The notes under the pieces were generated by a model that saw only the letters and a list, made by a program, of their open reading frames with translations, did not search any database and was not told where the DNA came from. This document shows, one piece after another, positions 58,207-64,000 of a DNA stretch of 64,000 nucleotides (position 1 is its first letter; each line of letters opens with the position of its first letter). Source of the stretch: Streptomyces sp. DG2A-72. Its GTDB lineage: Bacteria > Actinomycetota > Actinomycetes > Streptomycetales > Streptomycetaceae. The DNA is taken from positions 7,464,001 to 7,528,000 of the forward strand of contig NZ_JASTLC010000001.1 in NCBI RefSeq assembly GCF_030499575.1, written 5' to 3'. The translations under genes were made by a program, and so were the position numbers.

Positions 58207-59291
58207 CGACGCCCACGATCGAGCTCAAGCCCTCGGCCTCGCCACTCTCCGACGCGGAGCGTGCGGCCTTCCTGGCCAACCCCGGGTTCGGCCGCCACTT
58301 CACCGACCACATGGTGGTCATCAAGTGGACGGCGGGCCGCGGCTGGCACGACGGCCAGCTCGTCCCGTACGCGCCGCTCTCCCTCGACCCGGCCACCATG
58401 GTCCTGCACTACGCGCAGGAGATCTTCGAGGGCCTGAAGGCCTACCGCCAGCCCGACGGCTCCGTGGCCATGTTCCGCCCGGACAAGAACGCCAAGCGCT
58501 TCCAGGCGTCGGCCCGTCGCCTCGGCATGCCGGAGCTGCCGGTCGAGACGTTCATCGCGGCGTGCGACGCGCTGGTGAAGCAGGACGAGGCCTGGGTTCC
58601 GGCGCACGGCGGCGAGGAGTCCCTTTATCTGCGCCCGTTCATGATCGCCACCGAGGTCGGGCTGGGCGTGAAGCCGGCCGGCGAGTACCTCTTCCTGGTC
58701 ATCGCCTCTCCCGCGGGCGCCTACTTCCCCGGCGGCGTGAAGCCGGTCTCCATCTGGCTCTCCGAGGACCGCGTCCGCGCCGTCCCCGGCGGCATGGGCG
58801 ACGCGAAGACGGGCGGCAACTACGCGGCCTCCCTCCTCGCCCAGGCCGAGGCCGCCGCCAAGGGCTGCGACCAGGTCTGCTACCTCGACGCGGTCGAGCA
58901 CAAGTGGATCGAGGAACTCGGCGGCATGAACCTGTACTTCGTGTACGGCGACCGGATCGTCACCCCTGCCCTCACCGGTTCCATCCTGGAGGGCGTCACC
59001 CGCGACTCCCTGCTCACCGTCGCCCGCGACCTCGGCTACACCTCCGAGGAGGGCCGCGTCTCCATCGACCAGTGGCAGCGCGACGCCGAGAACGGCACGC
59101 TCACCGAGGTCTTCGCCTGCGGCACCGCCGCCGTCATCACCCCCGTCGGCACCGTCAAGCGCGAGGGCGCCGAGTGGCAGCAGTCGGGCGGCGAGCCGGG
59201 CGAGGTCACGCTGAAGCTCCGTCAGGCGCTGCTGGACATCCAGCGGGGCGTCACGGAGGACAAGCACGGCTGGATGCACCCGCTGGGCTGA
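58203..59291 (+). CDS. ilvE: Branched-chain amino acid aminotransferase
   Basis: A 362-residue PLP fold-type IV transaminase for the last step to Ile, Leu and Val. Seen: [20 protein letters not shown] near residue 77, [20 protein letters not shown] near 142, the Schiff-base Lys in [19 protein letters not shown] near 203, and [15 protein letters not shown] near 302. ATG 58203 follows GTGAAGGACAACTC. The length matches the eukaryote/actinobacterial BCAT II form. Confidence 0.96.
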   Translation: MTTPTIELKPSASPLSDAERAAFLANPGFGRHFTDHMVVIKWTAGRGWHDGQLVPYAPLSLDPATMVLHYAQEIFEGLKAYRQPDGSVAMFRPDKNAKRFQASARRLGMPELPVETFIAACDALVKQDEAWVPAHGGEESLYLRPFMIATEVGLGVKPAGEYLFLVIASPAGAYFPGGVKPVSIWLSEDRVRAVPGGMGDAKTGGNYAASLLAQAEAAAKGCDQVCYLDAVEHKWIEELGGMNLYFVYGDRIVTPALTGSILEGVTRDSLLTVARDLGYTSEEGRVSIDQWQRDAENGTLTEVFACGTAAVITPVGTVKREGAEWQQSGGEPGEVTLKLRQALLDIQRGVTEDKHGWMHPLG

Positions 59292-59309
59292 GCGCACACC
59301 GCGGACGTC

Positions 59310-59347
59310 GAAGCTCGCCCCGGCAGGTCGTGTCCGGGGCGGGCTTC
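59310..59347. terminator. Terminator between ilvE and the serine hydrolase gene
   Basis: 14-bp stem with one T.G wobble (59310-59323 with 59334-59347), 10-base loop, between convergent genes. Confidence 0.82.
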
Positions 59348-59353
59348 GCGTTC

Positions 59354-60481
59354 TCAGGAACTCCCGGCCCGCATCCGGTCGAGGATGCCCTCGGTCAGCT
59401 CTCCCGCCCGGTCATCGAGGTTCCACTTCCCTTCCCGGTAGGCGTGGTTGCTCACCCAGAAGACGAGGACGCCGTCGCGCAGCGAGCGGCCGAGCAGCGC
59501 CAGTGACCAGTCGTTGCCGCCGTCGTGCCAGGCCAGCGGGCCGTCGGGGGTGTCGCTGATGGTCCAGCCGTAGCCGTACGAGTCGTCCGAGTCGGGCTCC
59601 GGCACATGCGGCTCGAACAGCTTGTCCCTGGCCCGCGCCGGCAGGATCTCGTCGCCCAGGAGGGCACGGTGCCAGCGGAGCATGTCGCCCGCGGTGGAGA
59701 GCATGCCGCCGTTGCCGCGCAGGTTCCAGTACGGCCCGTCGGCGGCCCAGGGGTGGTCGAAGGGCCTGCCCTGGCTCCGGCCCGCGCTGTCGTACTCCAC
59801 GGCGACCAGATGCCGTGGCCACCGGGGCAGCACGTACCCGGTCCGGGTCATGCCGGCCGGGGCGAAGAGATGCCGGGACAGAAACGGCTCGTAGCCCTCC
59901 CCGGACGCCTTCTCGACGATCGCGGCGAGCAGGCTGTACCCGGTGTTGGAATAGGAGAACTCCGCTCCCGGCGCCGACCGGAGCTTCGATGCCAGCGCCC
60001 CGCGCACCAGTTCGTCGCGCGAGAGGGGGTCGTAGTCGTCGCCGAGCCCTTCGACCAGGCCCGACGTGTGGGTGAGCAGGTGCTCGACCGTGATGTCGCG
60101 CTTGTCGTCCGGCACCGGCCCGAGGTACCGGCTGATGCGGTCGCTCACCCGGAGCCGGCCCATCGCCTCCAGTTTCACGATCGCGGCCGCTGTGAACTGC
60201 TTGGTGACCGACCCGACGTCGTACACCGTGCGGCAGCTCGCGGGGGTGCCGGCGGCACGGTTCGACGCGCCGAACCCGGCGCAGTACGCGAGCTCGTCAC
60301 CGTGTGCGGCGAGCACGGTGCCGCCGGCGCCCTTGGGCCAGGTGCGGTGGACGAAGTCGGCGACCGAGTCGCCGTCGTGCGGCGGCCGTGACTCGGCCGG
60401 GGGAGCGCCGAGCAGCAGCAGCGCCAGTACAGCGGCGGCCGCACCGGCGAGGCGGTGGCGGGAGCGGTGAGACGGACCCAT
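59354..60481 (-). CDS. Secreted serine hydrolase (beta-lactamase/D-Ala-D-Ala carboxypeptidase-like)
   Basis: A 375-residue exported protein: signal with RLAGAAAAVLALLLLGAPP, then a class C beta-lactamase/penicillin-binding-protein fold. The SxxK motif is SVTK near residue 90, the YxN motif is YSN near 178 and the third motif is WHDGGN near 318. Typical of the AmpC/AmpH-like serine hydrolases, which may be esterases, peptidases or beta-lactamases. ATG 60481 is fixed by TTGGAGG. Beta-lactam resistance cannot be concluded from motifs alone. Confidence 0.9.
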   Translation of the reverse strand: MGPSHRSRHRLAGAAAAVLALLLLGAPPAESRPPHDGDSVADFVHRTWPKGAGGTVLAAHGDELAYCAGFGASNRAAGTPASCRTVYDVGSVTKQFTAAAIVKLEAMGRLRVSDRISRYLGPVPDDKRDITVEHLLTHTSGLVEGLGDDYDPLSRDELVRGALASKLRSAPGAEFSYSNTGYSLLAAIVEKASGEGYEPFLSRHLFAPAGMTRTGYVLPRWPRHLVAVEYDSAGRSQGRPFDHPWAADGPYWNLRGNGGMLSTAGDMLRWHRALLGDEILPARARDKLFEPHVPEPDSDDSYGYGWTISDTPDGPLAWHDGGNDWSLALLGRSLRDGVLVFWVSNHAYREGKWNLDDRAGELTEGILDRMRAGSS

Positions 60482-60602
60482 GTGACCTCCAACGGCGGGA
60501 ATCCGCACCGAGGTTGACCGCCGCTCTCGCCGTTGCTCAAGCTGTCAGGGCGTTCGAGTTTGTGCGAGCCTGTGTACGTCCAGCTCACCTGGGGGGATCA
60601 CG

Positions 60603-61178
60603 ATGACCACCGCACCGCCCACACCGCCCGACACCGACGCCGCCGCCTTCGTCGCCGCGCTGCGCCGCCTCAAGGCATGGTCGGGCCTGAGCTACCGCCG
60701 GCTGGAAAGCCGTGCGGCGGACGCGGGCCACGCCCTGCCGTACTCCACGGCGGCGACCATGCTCGGCCGGGAACGGCTGCCCCGTGCGGAACTCGTCGCC
60801 GCGTTCGTGGCGGCATGCGGGGTGCGCGGGGCGGAAGCCGAGGCGTGGGCGGACGCGCGCAGCCGCATCGCGTGCGGCGCGGCGGACGCGGGGAGCCCCG
60901 CCGGGCGTGCTGGGGTGGGCGGGGGGAGTCCCGCCGGGTGTGCTGGGGTGGGCGGGGGGAGCCTCGCCGGGCGTGCCGCGGTGGTGACGTCGCCGGCCTG
61001 GAGCGGGCCGAGGGAGGCCGTGCCGGTGCGGCGCCCGAGGCCACGGCGGTGGGCGCCGGTCGCCGCCGCCGTGCTCCTGACCGCCCTCCTCGGCGGGGCA
61101 CTGGCGAGCGGCGGTCTCACCGACGACGAGGAGATACGGCAGTCGCGGACCGCCTACGACGTCATCGAGGCGCGCTGA
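60603..61178 (+). CDS. HTH-domain single-pass membrane protein
   Basis: A 191-residue protein. Residues ~12-85 form a streptomycete helix-turn-helix domain (FVAALRRLKAWSGLSYRRLE and YSTAATMLGRERLPRAELVAAFVAACG) that resembles truncated XRE domains. A Gly/Ala-rich linker follows with two and a half 11-residue repeats (GSPAGRAGVGG), then one membrane helix (WAPVAAAVLLTALLGGALASGG) and a short outside tail. Such membrane-tethered HTH proteins are common in streptomycetes with unknown roles. The ATG follows GGGGGGATCACG. Confidence 0.8.
   Translation: MTTAPPTPPDTDAAAFVAALRRLKAWSGLSYRRLESRAADAGHALPYSTAATMLGRERLPRAELVAAFVAACGVRGAEAEAWADARSRIACGAADAGSPAGRAGVGGGSPAGCAGVGGGSLAGRAAVVTSPAWSGPREAVPVRRPRPRRWAPVAAAVLLTALLGGALASGGLTDDEEIRQSRTAYDVIEAR
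60891..60985 (+). repeat. 33-bp tandem repeat inside the HTH gene
   Basis: Unit starts at 60891, 60924 and 60957; the first two units differ at three positions or fewer and the third is degenerate. It encodes the 11-residue repeat and keeps the frame. Confidence 0.85.
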
Positions 61179-61397
61179 GCCTTGGTGCCCTCGACGCCTT
61201 CGGCGGCCACCGGCGTACGAGCCGCCCGCGAGGTCAGCGCCAGTAGCCGATCCCTCCCACCGCACCCGACGCTGATCCCGGCCGACGGCACCAACGACGG
61301 CGCCGACGCGTTCGTACGTCACCCTGCGGTGATCAACCGGCTGTTCGCATCCTGAGACGGACGGTGAGCGCGGGGAAAGCTGTGCCAGACTGCCCCC
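61179..61397. other. Intergenic region, mostly without recognisable content
   Basis: Bases 61179-61397 hold no complete gene. A short stretch ending at 61353 (TGA) translates as DGADAFVRHPAVINRLFAS, which has protein-like composition and may be the last part of a lost gene. CAGACT at 61386-61391 is a -10 candidate for the cimA leader. Confidence 0.45.
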
Positions 61398-61448
61398 GTG
61401 CTCTCGTTCGCCATGATTATTGGCAGCAGGCGCGCCGGTCCGCAGTGA
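61398..61448 (+). CDS. cimA leader peptide (MLSFAMIIGSRRAGPQ)
   Basis: A 16-residue leader ORF from GTG 61398 (or 11 residues from ATG 61413), with one Leu and two consecutive ATT Ile codons (61416-61421), a codon otherwise rarely used here. CAGACT lies six bases before the GTG, so it may be leaderless. A hairpin with a T-tract follows about 55 bases later. Together this is an attenuation leader sensing isoleucine. Confidence 0.75.
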   Translation: MLSFAMIIGSRRAGPQ

Positions 61449-61503
61449 CCGCCACGTACGACCAGGTACGGGCGGACACCGTCGTCCTCGACCCGCGCGC
61501 AGA

Positions 61504-61528
61504 CCTCTCGCACCCGCGAGGGGTTTTT
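61504..61528 (+). terminator. cimA attenuator terminator
   Basis: CCTCTCGC (61504-61511) pairs with GCGAGGGG (61516-61523) with one T.G pair and a 4-base loop, followed by five Ts (61524-61528), 112 bases before cimA. Confidence 0.78.
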
Positions 61529-61640
61529 CGCATTTCTGGCCCACCTACAGCCGGGAGCGCAGCGCGAGGGATCATTGGAGGACGGTGGAGCCGGTCATTC
61601 CGGTAACGACCGAGATCCATTCATCAGGAGCCAACAGATC

Positions 61641-63245
61641 ATGACGGAAACCAGCGAGCTCGACGACTCGTTCCACGTCTTCGACACCACCCTGCGCGAC
61701 GGCGCGCAGCGGGAGGGCATCAACCTCACCGTCGCGGACAAGCTGGCCATCGCACGGCACCTGGACGACTTCGGCGTGGGCTTCATCGAGGGCGGCTGGC
61801 CCGGCGCGAACCCGCGGGACACGGAGTTCTTCGCACGGGCGCAGGCGGATATCGCCTTCCAGCACGCCCAGCTGGTCGCCTTCGGCGCCACCCGTCGCGC
61901 AGGCGCCAAGGCGAGCGAGGACCACCAGGTCAGGGCGCTGCTGGAATCCGGCGCCCCGGTGATCACCCTGGTCGCCAAGTCCCACGACCGGCACGTCGAA
62001 CTCGCGCTGCGCACCACGCTCGACGAGAACCTCGAGATGGTCCGCGACACGGTCTCCTTCCTGAAGGAGCAGGGCCGCCGCGTCTTCGTCGACTGCGAGC
62101 ACTTCTTCGACGGCTACCGCGCCAACCCCGAGTACGCCAAGGCCGTCGTCCGCACGGCGTCGGAGGCCGGCGCCGACGTCGTGATCCTCTGCGACACCAA
62201 CGGTGGCATGCTCCCGGCCCAGGTCCAGGCGGTCGTCTCGACGGTCCTGGCCGACACGGGCGCCCGGCTCGGCATCCACGCCCAGGACGACACCGGCTGC
62301 GCCGTCGCCAACACCCTCGCCGCCGTGGACGCGGGCGCGACCCACGTCCAGTGCACGGCGAACGGCTACGGCGAGCGCGTCGGCAACGCCAACCTCTTCC
62401 CGGTCGTCGCGGCCCTGGAGCTGAAGTACGGCAAGAAGGTCCTCCCCGACGGCCACCTCCGCGAGATGACCCGTATCTCGCACGCGATCGCCGAGGTCGT
62501 GAACCTCACCCCCTCCACGCACCAGCCCTACGTCGGCGTCTCCGCCTTCGCGCACAAGGCCGGACTGCACGCCTCCGCGATCAAGGTCGACCCCGACCTG
62601 TACCAGCACATCGACCCCGAGCAGGTCGGCAACACCATGCGCATGCTGGTCTCCGACATGGCGGGCCGCGCCTCCATCGAGCTCAAGGGCAAGGAACTCG
62701 GCGTCGACCTCGGCGGCGACCGCGAGCTGGTCGGCCGGGTCGTCGAGCGGGTGAAGGAGCGGGAGCTCAAGGGCTACACGTACGAAGCGGCCAACGCGTC
62801 CTTCGAGCTGCTGCTGCGTGCCGAGGTCGAGGGCAGGCCGCTGAAGTACTTCGAGGTCGAGTCCTGGCGCGCGATCGTCGAGGACCGCCCCGACGGCACC
62901 CACGCCAACGAGGCCACCGTCAAGCTGTGGGCCAAGAGCGAGCGCATCGTCGCCACGGCCGAGGGCAACGGCCCGGTCAACGCCCTGGACCGCGCCCTGC
63001 GGGTCGCGCTGGAGAAGATCTACCCGCAGCTCGCCAAGCTCGAACTCGTCGACTACAAGGTCCGCATCCTCGAGGGCAAGCACGGTACCCAGTCCACGAC
63101 CCGTGTCCTCATCGCCACCTCCGACGGAGAGGGCGAATGGTCGACGGTGGGCGTCGGCGAGAACGTCATCGCCGCGTCCTGGCAGGCGCTGGAGGACGCC
63201 TACGCCTACGGGCTGCTGCGGGCGGGCGTGGAGCCGGCGGAGTGA
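61641..63245 (+). CDS. cimA: Citramalate synthase
   Basis: A 534-residue enzyme making citramalate from pyruvate and acetyl-CoA, the threonine-independent entry to isoleucine. The HMGL-like barrel starts FHVFDTTLRDGAQREGINLT; further motifs are FIEGGWPGANPRD, CDTNGGMLP, and HAQDDTGCAVANTLAAVDAG with the metal-binding His. A C-terminal LeuA-type regulatory domain (residues ~390-530) would bind isoleucine for feedback. ATG 61641 follows AGGAG at 10-base spacing. It could be mistaken for isopropylmalate synthase, but FIEGGWPGANP is of the CimA group, and the Ile leader upstream agrees. Confidence 0.93.
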   Translation: MTETSELDDSFHVFDTTLRDGAQREGINLTVADKLAIARHLDDFGVGFIEGGWPGANPRDTEFFARAQADIAFQHAQLVAFGATRRAGAKASEDHQVRALLESGAPVITLVAKSHDRHVELALRTTLDENLEMVRDTVSFLKEQGRRVFVDCEHFFDGYRANPEYAKAVVRTASEAGADVVILCDTNGGMLPAQVQAVVSTVLADTGARLGIHAQDDTGCAVANTLAAVDAGATHVQCTANGYGERVGNANLFPVVAALELKYGKKVLPDGHLREMTRISHAIAEVVNLTPSTHQPYVGVSAFAHKAGLHASAIKVDPDLYQHIDPEQVGNTMRMLVSDMAGRASIELKGKELGVDLGGDRELVGRVVERVKERELKGYTYEAANASFELLLRAEVEGRPLKYFEVESWRAIVEDRPDGTHANEATVKLWAKSERIVATAEGNGPVNALDRALRVALEKIYPQLAKLELVDYKVRILEGKHGTQSTTRVLIATSDGEGEWSTVGVGENVIAASWQALEDAYAYGLLRAGVEPAE

Positions 63246-63277
63246 CGTAGGAGAGTGACCATCCGGACCCGGCCTCG

Positions 63278-63317
63278 TTTAGGGAAACATAGTTCCCGGA
63301 AGTGTAGTTCCCCTAAC
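63278..63317. promoter_or_regulatory. Repeat-rich operator candidate before the ATPase gene
   Basis: TAGTTCCC occurs twice (63290-63297 and 63305-63312), 15 bases apart, and the outer parts GTTTAGGGAAAC and AGTTCCCCTAAC form an imperfect inverted repeat. The stretch is AT-rich for this genome and likely holds both promoter and operator. Confidence 0.5.
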
Positions 63318-63338
63318 GCGGGTCCCCGGAGGTCGCTC

Positions 63339-64000
63339 ATGCCGCGTAAGCCCGTTGTTCTCGCCAAGCCCTCGGACATGTTCGACCGCGCCTGGGAGTG
63401 GAGCGAACTGACGGCGTTCGCCACGGATGACGGCCCGGAAGCCACGATGGCCGTTGTGTCCGGGCGGCGCCGTCAGGGCAAGTCCTTCCTGCTCGACTCG
63501 TTGGCACGGGCAGCCGACGGCTTCTACTTCTGCGCGTACGAGGCCACGGAAGCGGAGTCTCTGAGGCGCTTCGGCGAGGAACTCGCGCTGTACACCGGTG
63601 CCGTGGCGCCCATGCGGTTCGACCGGTGGGAGCATGCTGTCGACGCTCTCCTCGCGCTCGGCCGCGACCGCCCCGTGCCTGTGATCCTCGATGAGTTCCC
63701 CTACCTCGCCCGCGCGACGCCGTCCCTGCCCTCCATCGTCCAAGTCGCTTACGGGCCGCGCCGCCCTGAACGCCTCCAGTCGCGGACCAGGCTGCTGCTG
63801 TGCGGCAGTTCGCTCTCGTTCATGGGCAAGCTGCTGAGCGGTACGTCGCCGTTGCGCGGCCGCGCGGGACTCGAACTCGTCGTCCACCCACTGGACTTCC
63901 GGCAGGCGGCTGCCTTCTGGGGCATCACGGATCACCGCCTCGCGCTGCTCGTCCACAGCGTCGTCGGCGGTACGCCTGCCTACCGCAGGGAATTCGTCCG
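63339..64000 (+). CDS. ATP-binding protein of the archaeal-type ATPase family (partial, runs off the window)
   Basis: The first 220 residues of a protein cut by the window end. ATG 63339 has GGAGG at 6-base spacing. Walker A is GRRRQGKSFLLD near residue 42, Walker B is PVILDEFPYLAR near 113, and LLLCGSSLSFMGKLLSG near 153 is a sensor-like motif, followed by VHPLDFRQAAAFWG. This is the pattern of AAA/STAND-like ATPases of the archaeal ATPase/DUF234 group, often with a C-terminal DUF234 nuclease-like domain, here out of view. The function of the family is unclear. The gene lies after cimA behind a repeat-rich operator. Confidence 0.85.
   Translation, partial: MPRKPVVLAKPSDMFDRAWEWSELTAFATDDGPEATMAVVSGRRRQGKSFLLDSLARAADGFYFCAYEATEAESLRRFGEELALYTGAVAPMRFDRWEHAVDALLALGRDRPVPVILDEFPYLARATPSLPSIVQVAYGPRRPERLQSRTRLLLCGSSLSFMGKLLSGTSPLRGRAGLELVVHPLDFRQAAAFWGITDHRLALLVHSVVGGTPAYRREFV

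Noticed and set aside
59354..60481. Calling the serine hydrolase a beta-lactamase
   Set aside because: SxxK, YxN and HxG motifs are shared by esterases and peptidases of the same fold; resistance cannot be inferred.

Overview
The window is chromosomal DNA of a Streptomyces (or very close relative). GC content is very high, codon third positions are almost always G or C, GTG starts are common, many promoters appear to give leaderless mRNAs, and the gene order is that of the Streptomyces core arm. From memory (not searched), the order matches the S. coelicolor segment from about SCO5480 to SCO5529. I see no tRNA, rRNA, CRISPR array, prophage or complete insertion sequence.

Layout. 1-1333: end of an oligopeptide/dipeptide ABC importer. 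1410-11625: small housekeeping and accessory genes, including a TRIC-channel pseudogene, an esterase, a thioesterase, a FabR-like TetR regulator, and the cysteine desulfurase and mnmA genes for tRNA 2-thiolation. 11657-17421: a MetE-like protein, NAD-dependent DNA ligase (with a dispersed repeat inserted in frame) and a GGDEF-EAL protein matching RmdB. 17628-21197: gatC-gatA-small gene-gatB, the tRNA-dependent amidotransferase operon. 21252-30159: a methyltransferase, an MMPL transporter, a GNAT enzyme, a large LuxR-type ATPase regulator, and two damaged small genes. 30169-37075: PQQ-type sugar dehydrogenase, aldo/keto reductase, a 90-bp MITE-like element, a D-2-hydroxyacid dehydrogenase and a second GGDEF protein with a degenerate EAL domain. 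37109-42688: ilvB-ilvN-ilvC and serA. 42696-49726: an MFS/TetR pair and a four-gene opp-type ABC importer with a fused permease and a Zur-like operator. 49815-53950: PucR-type regulator with the proline dehydrogenase and P5C dehydrogenase genes. 54038-64000: a decayed hydrolase, small genes, a purple acid phosphatase-like protein, leuB, ilvE, a serine hydrolase, an HTH membrane protein, cimA and the start of an ATPase gene.

How the genes work together. The dominant theme is branched-chain amino acid synthesis: ilvB/N/C, leuB, ilvE and cimA all lie within 27 kb. Two of these transcription units carry classical leader-peptide attenuators. The one before ilvB has codons for Ile-Leu-Val-Leu, and the one before cimA has consecutive Ile codons; each is followed by a hairpin and a T-tract, which is rare in such GC-rich DNA. 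ilvE has a different upstream ORF that overlaps its start codon. leuB looks leaderless. Nitrogen and carbon return through the proline genes, and c-di-GMP turnover is represented by two membrane GGDEF-EAL proteins.

The most interesting unexplained points are: the Zur-like box in front of the fused-permease ABC operon (a possible metallophore importer), a string of hairpins between the two proline genes, the in-frame repeat in ligA, a terminator repeat that also encodes the C-terminus of the MFS transporter, the MITE that appears to supply a -10 element, and three genes broken by small deletions or a frameshift.
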